Positions 1-9,280 of a stretch of 18,081 nucleotides of DNA are shown here, piece after piece. Position 1 is the first letter of the stretch. The number at the start of each line of letters is the position of its first letter. Made by a program: the position numbers and the translations under genes. The notes beneath the pieces are model-generated. The model searched no databases. It was given only the letters and a program-made list of their open reading frames with translations, and had not been told where the DNA came from. The stretch comes from Suillus spraguei (taxonomy: Eukaryota > Basidiomycota > Agaricomycetes > Boletales > Suillaceae): contig JABCPU010001032.1 of NCBI GenBank assembly GCA_016800925.1, forward strand, positions 1 through 18,081. Reading direction: 5' to 3'.

Positions 1-190
1 TTGATTTCCAAATATGGAAATGGGTAGAAGGCGTCACCGCTCTATGTAGTATTGCAAACAAGCTGAGAGCTCTACTCTGCATACCTCAGAATGACCATCC
101 ATGGACGCGAAATCATTCGAGATGAATTTGAAATTACTTGACGCGTCGGTCAGGTAATGTGATCCTAACAGTGTCAAACATTCAGAACAT
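1..190 (+). repeat. Interspersed repeat end, copy A
   Basis: This stretch recurs in inverted orientation at about 5290-5394. Two blocks match: bases 5-42, containing the palindromic TCCAAATATGGA, and bases 109-185, containing ACTTGACGCGTCGGTCA. The first copy has 66 extra bases (43-108) between the blocks. It directly abuts the truncated carboxypeptidase copy near base 195, so it probably marks an insertion or recombination breakpoint. I cannot assign it to a transposon class. Its left end may lie outside the window. Confidence 0.65.
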
Positions 191-199
191 CTCCGTTCT

Positions 200-771
200 T
201 TAACCGGACGGATGTAAAGAAGGCCATCCACGCGCCCGTGGACACCGAGTGGTTGGACTGCGCAAATACCAGTATCTTCCAACGAAGACGGAAGCTTACT
301 CTGTCTTCACTATGTTACCGAATGTTCAACGCACTGTCATCGTGCACGGTCTTGCGAACTTGCGTTCTTCACTGTCACATGTATCAATTGACAAGAATAA
401 TCTGTAGTATGACCTGTGTGTGACGTGTAATGTTTGATGTTGCCACGAATCATTCATTATAATATCCAAGGGAATGGTTTGCAAGGATTCCAGACACCTA
501 TCGATCCTGACGGCTTCATCATTGATGGCGTGGGTGCCTATGGGACAATGCACTGAGAGCGTGGACTCACCTATTACGAACTAGTGTTGAGTGGACATAT
601 GTGGGTTCACTTCAATTCTCAGGGTCTTGTTTCTAATGCATGCTGTAGGGTTCACCAGTAGTAAGTTCACCAATGTGCTGGCATGCAGACGCCGTCTAAC
701 GCAGGTACAGATAATTCCAGCCGGCCTTCCAGATTATGTAGTACCTGATGGGGTTTAGAACCACTCCCTAG
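200..771 (+). pseudogene. Truncated duplicate of serine carboxypeptidase (S10), 3' half
   Basis: This is a degenerate second copy of the 3' half of the carboxypeptidase gene found on the minus strand at 8579-10872. It starts inside the exon reading NRTDVKKAIHAP and keeps VDTEWLDCANTS, TVIVHGLA, a GFQTPIDPDGF stretch, LSGHM (catalytic His region) and the C-terminal YLMGF before the stop at 769-771. The 5' half, with the signal peptide and the catalytic Ser, is absent. The codon for the catalytic Asp in HGLAD reads AAC (Asn, 357-359), and about 100 bases after it are missing relative to the other copy. Two in-frame stops are present: TGA after GAYGTMH (near 555) and TAG after FQIM (738-740). 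It is clearly non-functional. At two or three sites it keeps the ancestral frame where the longer copy has lost a base. Confidence 0.85.
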
Positions 772-1089
772 ACAAATACCTGCTTATTGTACCACTGGCA
801 TAACATCTAGACAGTGCCACCATCTTGCCGGCCCTGAGTTAAAGTCACGCGTGAGACTCATGTTTGCCCCTGTCACGAGAGCTCACACTTGTCCCTGCAT
901 CACCTTGGTGTTTTAACACAATTCAATAACAGTCTGATTATTTTCTGTTTAATAATGCCTGCCACCAGGACGCAGTTGCGCTCAACGAAGGAGTCCATCG
1001 ATGACATAGACAAGGCTTCCATAGTCGTGGAGGAAATACAGGATCTGGCAGACTGTAAGCGCAAGATGCACATTTTCCATAGTCCATGT
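200..1089 (+). repeat. Inverted duplication, plus-strand arm
   Basis: This arm runs from inside the carboxypeptidase gene, through its 3' flank, into the first exon of the MGMT gene. The reverse complement of about 8227-9280 carries the same order: NRTDVKKAIHAP exon, stop, an intergenic stretch with TGCCACCATCTTGCCGGCCC, a GTCACGAGAGCTCACACTT block and the MGMT start ATGCCTG. The arms differ by many substitutions and small indels plus one deletion of about 100 bases, so the duplication is not recent. The right edge lies near the shared GTCCATG at about 1085. Confidence 0.85.
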
Positions 1090-1680
1090 CACGCAGCTCT
1101 CATGAAACCATCTTCAAAGAGGATACATTACCCCTTGAGTGAAAAAGACCGTAACACCTTCAAGACGCGCGACGGCAAGGTAAGCAGCATGCATTGAATT
1201 TGAGACTGTTCATCATTCATGAGGCCTGAATCCTCACTTCATGGTTTCCTAGCGCGTCACTCCGCATCAGTGGCAGTATACGACTTCACTCGAACAATTC
1301 CTTGTGGCCGTGTTACGACGTACAAGGACATATGCGTCGCTCTTGGGCAAGGTTCGCCGCGATCAGGGTGCGTGTCCGAAACACAATCCCTTTGTCTCTT
1401 CTCATAACCTCCTCCTATACTAGTTGGCTCTGCGCTCCGAAACAACCCCTTTGCAACCGTTTGTGCCTTGCCACCGCATCATCGCATCAAATATGTACAT
1501 TGGTGGATTCTTTGGTGAGTGGGGCATTGGCGCAAACGCAAGGGCGGTCAGAAGAACACAGGATTGCAGTGCAATAGAAAGATGGATGCTTGCAAAGGAG
1601 GGATCGCATTTTCCCTTGAAGGTATCTTGCAACGAATCTCGGCTCTGGATCGGGAGAGGTTGAACTGGCTTCCAGCATGA
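955..1680 (+). pseudogene. O6-alkylguanine-DNA methyltransferase (MGMT family), frame broken
   Basis: The family repairs O6-methylguanine by moving the alkyl group to an active-site cysteine in one suicidal step. Three exons are visible: 955-1179, 1253-about 1367 and 1424-1680. Intron 1 (1180-1252) is GTAAGC..CCTAG and intron 2 ends CTATACTAG. Family signatures are AVYDFTRTIPCGRVTTYKD (helix-turn-helix and arginine-finger region), ALRNNPF, the catalytic PCHRIIASN (Cys codon 1469-1471) and IGGFFGEWG. At least three single-base changes break the frame: one G lost in CAGTGG(G)CAG near 1271, one G gained at the exon 2 donor (AGGG), and one A gained before CCGTTTGTGCC near 1455. A further shift lies near the C-terminus. 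The active-site Cys-His pair is intact. It converges on the GH99-like gene with a gap of under 300 bases. The gene is either a young pseudogene or an intact gene with consensus errors. Confidence 0.8.
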
Positions 1681-1966
1681 TACTACCAGAGTAGACTACT
1701 GCTGGTAATCACTAGTTCACCACTAATATTAATGTCCACCAAAACAATAATCAGTTGATAAGTCTGTCCCTGAGATGCATTACATTACATGCTCTACGTA
1801 TCGGATCCAATCTAGGACTTCCCTTACCAAAGACTCGGCCACATCATTTCGCAGCGCCTCGCCTAAGGATAGGACCATGACCTGTTTCAATAACATAACA
1901 AGTATTCATTCAAAGATAGCTGGAAGCCGTCACGATGCTTGCGAGTTCCTAAGAGGCCAACCTAAT

Positions 1967-4645
1967 TCAATGGCCTCGGCCAGCCTGCAGAACAACCACA
2001 TCAGCAGTGCATAACACAGCAACGTTTGAGAAAAAACTCACTCGTCGCATACCTCCCCGTCCACGGCCCGCGGTGTTGGATCCGCGCCCACGTTCACCAT
2101 GCCCGCCGAGCCCACGCCCTCGACCATTGCCTGCTAACATCGATGCTAATTGGTTCAAATGGTTTGAAGACTGTGATTGCACGGGAGGACCTTAACAACA
2201 CGCAACGATTAGTAACGAAAAAAACAGCCACGAATAAAAAAAATACGCACGGGGCAATATGGGCGAAGGCGAGCGTTGGGTTCCCGGAGAATACGGTTGC
2301 GGAGCGTACGGACTTCCGGGATGAGGCTGTATTGGCATAGTTTCACGTTGGCGGTAGTCTTGCACGAGTGGATTTGGTACGGGGTAGGGATGTGCTGGCC
2401 TATTCGTTGCCATGAAAGATCCATGAGGTGCACCAGAATTTGGAGTTGTAGGCGGATGGTATTGTTCCACGCGGGGAAAAGGCCGGAGCGTGCGGGTGCA
2501 CATTGGCACCAGGCCCATCGTATCCTGGTCCACCTACACCGAAAGGCTCCCCCTGGGGTATGAGTGACGGGCGAGGTGGGGCACGAGGTTGACTTTGAAG
2601 ATTGTAAGGAGCATGTTGTTGAACAGGGCGTTGCATCCATGATGAGACGGGTGATGCCGAAGTCGGAGCGGAGTCATTGAAGAGATAGGTGTGACGCTCG
2701 GGCTCACTCTCACGGAAGGCATTTGCGTGACTGAAGAAGATATGGAAGAAGACCCTGACGCATGGAACTGCGGCAGTCCTGGCTTAACATCAGATGGGAG
2801 GTGTGACGATGTCTGTCGAGTGAGATCGTCAACCAGACAGGCCACAGCAGCGAATGCAGGAACAAGGGAAGAAACACGAGACGATGGCCTGGCAATCGAT
2901 ACGAAGAACTTGGTTGCTGATAGGATTGTTCGGTGCGCATGCCCAAACCGGGCGGATATTCAGGCCTTGTTGAAATCGGAGAAGATGACGGTGGCACAGA
3001 TGAGACTGAGGGACGATTGAGGCGCGATCGGTGGCCTCAGGTGGGACTAGTCTAGCATTTTGTGAAGTGCTTGCCTGAGGACTCTGCGTCTCATCTTCTA
3101 GCACATATGGCGGAGGCGCCTCGTCTACTACTGCACCTTCCTCTTGTACAGCCCAATCATGGTACGCTCTTTGAGCTTCATTCCATTGTTCCGTCTCTTC
3201 CTTTGGAGATGTCGTTTCCTCATACCTAGGACGAGTGGCCCAATAATCCTGTAACTCCTTGGCGGGAAACGACTCGTGTAACATACGTTCACCACGCAGG
3301 GATTCAGCAGCGAAACCAGCTATGCGCATATACCAGTCTGACGGAAGTGATTCACCATCGGCGTCGAGCGCTAGAAAATTGAACTGTGGATGAACCGGGA
3401 GTTGCTTTGAAGAAGAGACAACGGGCATGAATGCCGTGCCTTCATCATATTCGTCCCACATGGCACCGTAGATGATGCGCACCCCTGCATGTCGTGCAGC
3501 GTGGATTTGTTTCCAGAGAAATCGGCCTCCATTACGCTTTATTCCATTGAGCCCCATTGGCCGCGAGAGAGATTGTAGCCCTGTACAACAGAACTAATAA
3601 ATATAAAGATAATAGAACGGGCCATTGGACCTACGCTGCCTCCAGGGAGTACTACGGGTATGTAATCTACTCTTTTCCCCCTTCGTCTCCTCTTCGCTTC
3701 AGAAAATCAAAGTCTTGTTTGACTTTCTCATTCCCCCAGCGTTCCGCTTCCTCTTCATTCCCATAACGTCCTACAGTCCAGGGACTTAGCGCATCGAATT
3801 CCTCTGTCCAGACCCGCAAAAATTCGGGGTCTGGGTCGCTATCAGATGTTGATGAGCGCCAATGTCCAGGTACGCCAGCCATGAGATAAGCGCCGCCTGG
3901 TGTGGAGGAACGAAAGAACTTGACAATAGATCTAACGACTTGTGGAGAGTGATTTCTGTGGTTGAATCCAAAACCTGGAGTACAAATGAGCTAAACAACC
4001 GTAAGATTGATGCTTTTCGTAAACATACCCCACAGAGCGATGACCGGTTTGCCTTTCTCCCGAAGGTAATTTGGGCTGTCTAGAACACACTTTTCACGCA
4101 TTAGATGCATCCAATCTTGCTCGAGCACCCGTTGGATCTTGTCTGGGTCGACACCCGAGACATCATACCTAAAAATACGCAGTCAACATCGACACAGACT
4201 AAGTTGATAAGGATGCGCACATTATGGCAAATACCCGTCCTCTGCTTCAGCAGCCTCTCTGACACGATCGCCCACTTCATCTCTTATTTTTCCTGATGGC
4301 TGTGGATCCCGCCTCCACATCGCACTGACCTGCGAATCGTTGCAGAAACGCGCCATCGACACCATGTAGCGCCATCCACTGGAAATGACGCCTCACTGTC
4401 TTTGAGTGCCGCGAAGAGAATAGAAATATGGGCTCTCCATCTGCATTTTGGAGATCTGGGGCGCGAAATAGCTCGGATGGGGAGTATTCGGATACATCTG
4501 GCCATAGGTCCGTATTAGGGCGTCCACCGTCTGTGATCGGTTTATCAAACCAGTGCAGCCATCCATGGTGATTGGGATCTATGGGTTCGCCGTCTCCATT
4601 GCATGTGAACCTGTAGAAGTAGGGTTTAACGCGACACTCTATCAT
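1967..4645 (-). CDS. GH99-like glycosidase-family protein with Pro-rich and RGG C-terminal tail (frame-shifted)
   Basis: The start at 4645 opens with VKPYFYRFTC. Collinear blocks follow: HHGWLHWFDKP, GGRPNTDLWPDVSEYSP, LFSSRHSKTVRRHFQWM, GAFLQRFAGQC, VFAIMYDVSGVDPD, QDWMHL, PVIALWGFGF, GGAYLMAGVPGHWR, DPEFLRVW, SPWTVGRYGNEEEAERW, NGIKRNGGRFLW, GVRIIYGAMWDEYDEGTAF and DWYMRIAGFAAESLRGERM. I recognise these from fungal GH99-like (GH71/99, 'xylosidase/arabinosidase'-labelled) proteins; the substrate is unknown. No signal peptide is seen, so it is probably intracellular. The catalytic part ends near 3250. About 1.2 kb of Ser/Pro/Gln-rich coding follows, then a 2080-2170 segment rich in RGRG repeats; the last intron is about 1985-2040. 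Single-base shifts occur near 4310 (A run), 4265, 3690 and 3545 and repeatedly in the tail. It may be a pseudogene, or an intact gene with sequence errors. Confidence 0.75.
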
Positions 4646-5289
4646 CCATCCACAGTTTGGCTACAAAGGCACTTATTGACCCTAGAGCTTGCATCTACGT
4701 GATAATTGACTACTGAACGCACCATCCTTGATATCCAACTAGAAATTTGTCCTGTATTGTCTTTGGGTTTGCTCTGCGGTGAGAGTGATAAGCAACATCG
4801 CTACAGTATTTGAATCAGTGAGGGTCCTACCTCTTGAGAATTCGTCCTTCTAGCTGTTGCCCTGACATGGTAGGAAAACAAAGACCACCTAGCAACGTTC
4901 AACTACGGAGTAGTAGGAACTGCGGATGGTGTAATGCTATGCTACTGCTGTATATGTAAACGCCACAAGGAAGACTGTATCCACTGATAGCTTGGCTAAC
5001 CTTGTCTATTATATACGCAAACCGGCCGGTATCACCGATAATTGTCAGCAAGAGTTATTTTTGGTTGGGAGGGCATTGTAAGCCCTCGAGCCCGTTCCAA
5101 GCGCTTTCAAGTGAAACTTAATTGACGCTTGAAAGTTTTCAGGTGATCTTGCAACCCGTCAATAGTTCGAGAGGAGTTCTTTACGAGGCGCCTTAAAGCT
5201 GTCTATATGGATGAACAACTGTAAAAGAATATTTGGATATCATCGAACTGATCACTGAGCAGAGATGGGTTCGTACTGGCACGATGATG
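4646..5289. other. Intergenic region, no gene recognised
   Basis: I see no coding frame with family motifs here. The stretch next to the GH99-like start should hold that gene's promoter. An AT-rich TATA-like string (TATTATATACG, about 5007-5017) could serve either strand. A short imperfect inverted repeat around 5098-5140 pairs GCGCTTTCAAGTG with GACGCTTGAAAGT. Confidence 0.4.
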
Positions 5290-5394
5290 TTTGGCACTGT
5301 TTAGGATAACATCATGTGACCGACGCGTCAAGTAATTTCAAATTCATCTTGAATGATTTCGAGCGGTGACTACCTATTTCCATATTTGGAAAAT
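5290..5394 (-). repeat. Interspersed repeat end, copy B (inverted relative to copy A)
   Basis: The reverse complement matches window bases 5-42 and 109-185: the TTTCCAAATATGGAAAT end, TCACCGCTC, then GAAATCATTC, GATGAATTTGAAATTACTTG and ACGCGTCGGTCA, weakening toward GTGCCAAACAT. It lacks the 66-base internal segment of copy A. The TCCAAATATGGA palindrome is at the outer edge in both copies, suggesting a true element terminus, with the two termini facing away from one another. Confidence 0.65.
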
Positions 5395-5430
5395 TAACTC
5401 CTGTGTCAGCCGCCGTGCTTAGGCTGAACG

Positions 5431-5530
5431 TATATACACCCTCACTCTCGCTTCATTCCTTCATCCGCTCCTTCATCTTCTCTTTCATTATCTCTCTCAT
5501 TTTTACAATTTTACCTTGTGTGACTTAGTT
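5431..5530 (+). promoter_or_regulatory. Promoter-like region: TATA string followed by CT-rich tract
   Basis: TATATACACC at 5431 is followed by about 75 bases of strongly pyrimidine-rich sequence (repeated CTTCAT and CTCTC). An ATG follows at 5531 that opens a 31-codon frame ending at 5626 (begins MSESRTSERGMW). CT-rich tracts just before the start are typical of fungal promoters. No recognisable long gene follows, so this could be a relic promoter, possibly belonging to the neighbouring repeat. Confidence 0.35.
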
Positions 5531-5740
5531 ATGTCCGAGTCTCGGACCTCCGAACGAGGCATGTGGCGTGCGACTCCGACTCTCACTTGGTATCCTACCA
5601 ACACTCGTCCTTTCCGCCTTAAATAAAACCCGCCAGATGCTGTATAGTAGTTTCTTCCTCATAGTATTTTATATGATGATTGACCTCCGCCTGATTGCGC
5701 TCAGGTCGAACAGCAAGCAAGCTTCGACCACAAGCCAAAT

Positions 5741-5792
5741 GTACGTCTGTTCCTCGCCACACTCTTATCCACGTACTAACCATTTGCTACAG
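5741..5792 (+). other. Canonical intron-like segment in unrecognised plus-strand sequence
   Basis: The 52-base segment starts GTACGT, carries a consensus TACTAAC branch site and ends CTACAG, the layout of a fungal intron. Together with the upstream TATA/CT-rich tract it suggests a plus-strand transcript starting near 5531. The flanking exons do not give a long clean frame or any family I recognise. A 216-codon open frame at 5568-6218 runs across it and is probably not coding. Confidence 0.35.
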
Positions 5793-5889
5793 TTATATTT
5801 GTTTCCAGACTGCGCGGTTTTACAATCCAAGGACATGAAGAGACACCATAATGAAACGATACAACATACATACTATAGCTGCTGCCCTT

Positions 5890-6534
5890 CACGGGCGTCG
5901 CTCGCGGCGTGGACAGCGCAGGGACAGGACTTGGGTCCTCTCGATCCCCATAGCGCGTCTGCTGGCCACATTCGCCAGGGCTTTCGACTGTCCGACACTC
6001 TCCACGTCCCTCGCTTCCTCAGCATCTCCCCAATCGGTTGTGCTGGCCCGCACCTTGGATTAGGCACCCCGGCCACGTCAACTCAACATTTTTCGTTTTT
6101 CCGTAGGCTCGGAAGCGAAATGAGAGGGTATTTTTCTACTTTCATCTTCCAGCCTGCCGCTGACATTGGGCCATCTTCAGGGCATCGGTGGTCGCCTACC
6201 ATCCAGGTCGGGAACTAGTGGTGGCTCGGGCTTGGAAACATCGGCCCTGTTCTACAGGCGCTGCTAGTGTTCGATCCCGTTCGCCACCTCAGTGCCCGCT
6301 GGGTCCGGGGGTGGCATTGCCATGATAAGTCTGCTTCCTCGGCTCTTTGAAACCAAGGTTGTCAGCGCAAGTAAGTCCACCCCAGTTTAAACAAAACAAA
6401 CTCAAAAACATACATTCTGGACAAGAGGAGAAAGGACCATCGCGACCCAGGTTATGGGGAAAGGTAAGTAGTTCCATTTCCTGACGTCTGTGGTTGTCAT
6501 CGAGATTGGTACTAGTATCAGCTCGAGACGCCAT
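5890..6534 (-). pseudogene. Decayed minus-strand coding region of unknown family
   Basis: A start at 6534 opens MASRADTSTNLDDNHRRQEM. An apparent intron then begins GTATGT near 6413. From 6323 downward one frame reads MAMPPPDPAGTEVANGIEH and later KPEPPLVPDLDGR, FASEPTEKRKML, STTDWGDAEEARDVESVG and QSKALANVASRRAM. The composition looks like a real hydrophilic protein but is broken by about five stops and apparent paired frame shifts (for example around 6255-6275). No domain is recognised. A gag-like or other transposon ORF1 origin is possible but unproven. Confidence 0.3.
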
Positions 6535-6639
6535 GCTTTGTTGTGTCGAATGCGCTTATCATTCAACGTCATGGCATGGAGTATCGATCTGAGATCTGAC
6601 GCCTGACAGTGTATTTTCACAGCAGGACTGGAGGATACG

Positions 6640-7294
6640 TCGCAAACTTGTTAATACGTTTTGCTTTCAGATGCCGTGAGATTCAATTGTCGTCAAGCTG
6701 TTGATTGTCGTTTTCACCTAACAGTTTTCACTGAACCCAACTTGGAATTGACTTGAAAGTCCGACTCTTGAAGAACTCAACGTTGGTCATACTTCACATC
6801 GACGACCGGCATGAACCATCCAGCCAAAATATACACTGTTGTTACAAGTAGCAGTGTATCAATGGGAGGCATGCAGAATTAAAACCGCATAAGACAGAAG
6901 TACGAGTCAATTGAACTCCTGAACTACGCCCAAAGATGATTGCGTCTGCTTCGCTCTTCCTATTTCCATTTAGTTCGTGCCGGAAGCTGCCACCTTCAAT
7001 TTAGAGGCGTATACCATTCAGTCTACCAGTTGCAGCGCTGTGAATCGCGTACTAAAGAAGGTCAATATCACCATCGGTACGTGTCTTACACACGGAGAAA
7101 TTCGTGTTTGTTAATCCAATCGCAGAGGTGAGCATCACCACATATAATTCATGGCTGGCGTCGACATTGACTTTCAATCTGATTTTCAGGCTTTTATATA
7201 TAGAACTGCATCAGCACAGGAATATACTCAGAAAACCAATTGGCAACTATCACGGTACAGATCTAAGAGATCTCTGTTTCCAAAAGTGATACCG
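6640..7294. other. Mostly anonymous region with one intron-like segment
   Basis: No gene family is recognised. On the plus strand, a short frame reading EKFVFVNPIAE (about 7095-7127) is followed by a good intron-like segment at 7128-7189 (GTGAGC..TTTTCAG, 62 bases), so an exon relic is possible. A TATATATAG string lies just after it at about 7195. Nothing else can be supported. Confidence 0.3.
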
Positions 7295-8230
7295 CTACAA
7301 TATCTCTAGCGTCCCGACCATGTCCGGAATAGAAGAAAGGTCTCTGACTCATGCAGAAATATCATAAATTCTCTTGTATTTCCTCCCGCGTGCTGGTGTG
7401 CTAGTAAAAATGCACCAAAGGGCTGCTTGAGATGAGCAGTCAATTGCGACGCTCGAGCGCTCAATTCCGAATCAACTAGCTCCTGTGCCTCAGGGAACCC
7501 ATCGGGCGAATCCTGTAATAGATATCCGGGCACAAACTAGTCATCTTCCTAGCTCTGCGTGTCGTCAGTAACGTCAGCTCTGCCGAGCCAGACAAATCGG
7601 CGAAGTAAGCAAGCTCGAGATAACGATTCCACGGATGAATAAGCAAGAATGTTGGTATAGTAGGTCGTGGTGATGAAAACTGAGTCAGCTTGTGCCCCGT
7701 GGTGATTAGCAGTTCGTGAAGTTCCCACCTATGCGATAGCATGACATAACGGAAGTATATCTCCACTAGCACCACGTCTTTGATGTGCTCCGTTCGAAGG
7801 CCTGCATGCTTCATTGTAGATGACAAAAGTTCTTTGTACTCTGCGCTCATTTTGAAGGCACTGATCTGTACCTCACGACTACATAAGCACCCAGCGGAGG
7901 TGTTGATTAGACGATGCGGGGCGTCGTCGAGTTGAGCCTTGATGGTCTCTTGGATGATTCCTTCCGTTTCGGATGGACTAATATACTGTTGGCGCAAGCC
8001 TCAACAAAAAGTCAACAAAGTTGAAGGATGTATCATTTGAGGCATACTTTGTGTTTGCGTGTCGGGAGCACTTCCCAACTTAGAGTGATTTTGAAGGCTT
8101 CGATTGCTTCATCATATTGGTGTGCGCCATGAAGTACTGTATGCTTCAACTGATAGCCAATGTAAGATGAGGGGTTGAGTTCGATGACCTGCGAATCCCC
8201 AAAACGAGCCTTGAATACTGCATGGACCAT
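7295..8230 (-). pseudogene. HET/TPR-type fungal protein, internally deleted
   Basis: The 5' part encodes a TPR-like stretch (PSSYIGYQLKHTVLHGA, QYDEAIEAFK), a short intron (about 8000-8048), LRQQYISPSE, INAF-like and EYKELLSSTMKHAGLRTEHIKDVV, and then YFRYVMLSHRW. The SHRW motif opens the HET-type domain in basidiomycete proteins of this kind. Directly after SHRWE the frame continues as LHELLITTGHKLTQFSS, PTFLLIHPWNRYLEL, which belongs to the C-terminal part of the same family. Most of the HET core (the DTCCIDK and WTLQELLAP region in relatives) is therefore missing, removed by an in-frame deletion. The tail ends MVGTLEIL before the TAG at 7295-7297. Further damage includes a lost base near 8075, a shift near 7520 and a TGA near 7350. 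Full relatives are thought to act in non-self recognition; this copy cannot. The upstream end abuts the inverted-duplication edge. Confidence 0.7.
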
Positions 8231-8369
8231 GGAGTTGAATGTGCATCTGCGCTTACAGTCTGCCCGATCCTGCCTGTATTTCCTCCATGACTATGGAAGC
8301 CCTTCAGGTTGTTGTCTTATGTCCATCGATGGAGGCCTTCGTTGAGCGCAACTGCGTGATGACAGGCAT
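8227..8369 (-). pseudogene. Fragment of MGMT first exon (inverted duplicate)
   Basis: The reverse complement begins ATGCCTGTCATCACGCAGTTG and continues TGCGCTCAACGAAGG, ATGGAGGAAATACAGG and GCAGACTGTAAGCGCA, matching the MGMT first exon at 955-1089 with small indels. Homology stops at about 8227, where the HET/TPR-type sequence begins. No helix-turn-helix or PCHR active-site part is present, so it cannot encode a working enzyme. Confidence 0.75.
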
Positions 8370-9280
8370 TATTAAACAGAGAACTAAAATAAGACTGCTA
8401 TTGAAGGTTCGAACTATGTTAAACACCAAGGTGATGCAAGAATAAGTGTGAGCTCTCGTGACAGGGGCCAACGCGATGCCATAGTCTCACGGGTGACTTT
8501 GACTCAGGGCCGGCAAGACGGTGGCACTGTCTGCGAGAGATTACACCGGTAGTACAATATAAGAAAGCGGGTATTTATCTAGGGAGTGTCCCTAAACCCC
8601 ATCAGGTACTGCATAATCTGGAAGGCCGCCTGGAATTATCCGTATCTGCGTTAGACGGCGTCTGCATGCCAGCACATTGGTGAACTCACTACTGGTGCAA
8701 ACTGAGGAACCCTGCAGGATGCATTAGAAACGAGATCCTGCGAATTGCAGTGAACTCACATATGTCACTCAACACTACTTCATAATAAGTGAGTCCACGC
8801 TCTGAGTGCATTGTCCCATAGGCACCCACGCCATCGACGATGAAGCTGTCAGGTCGATAGGTGTCTGGAATCCTTGCAAACCATTCCCTTGGAATACTAT
8901 AATGAGTGATTCGTAGCAACATCAAACATTACGCGTCACACACAGGTCATGCTACAGATTATTCTTGTCAATTGACACATGTGATAGTGAAGAACGCGTG
9001 CACTGACTTTTGGATAGCAATTCTGGTTCTGCACCATCGAAGCGTGTATCAGAATATACGAAGAGTAGGAAATGAAGTCATACCCATCGGCCATTAAAAT
9101 GAAGTCCGCAAGACCGTGCACGATGACAGTGCGTTGGCTCTTCTCGATAACATTCGGTAACACAGCGAAGACAGGGGGTAAGCTGCCGTCTTTGTTGGGG
9201 AAGACACTGGTACTGGTACAGTCCAACCATCGGTGTCCACGGGCGCGTGGATGGCCTTCTTTACATCCGTCCGGTTAAAG
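8227..9280 (-). repeat. Inverted duplication, minus-strand arm
   Basis: This arm pairs with about 200-1089 on the plus strand. It covers the last exons and 3' flank of the full carboxypeptidase gene plus the MGMT exon 1 fragment. It is about 150 bases longer than the other arm, mainly because the plus arm lost about 100 bases after the HGLAD codons. The two arms are separated by about 7.1 kb, so this is a large diverged inverted repeat, not a hairpin-type element. Confidence 0.85.

Noticed and set aside
500..760. Repeat-induced point mutation in the duplicated carboxypeptidase
   Set aside because: One stop is a CAG to TAG change, but the other (TCA to TGA) is not a C-to-T change on that strand and many differences are indels. 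There is no clear directional bias by eye.
2007..2340. Pro/Arg-rich open frames on the plus strand
   Set aside because: They mirror the Gly/Arg-rich tail of the minus-strand GH99-like gene, where splice phases agree.
5568..6218. 216-codon open frame on the plus strand
   Set aside because: It runs through a canonical intron and lies opposite a frame with better protein-like composition. No motifs were recognised.
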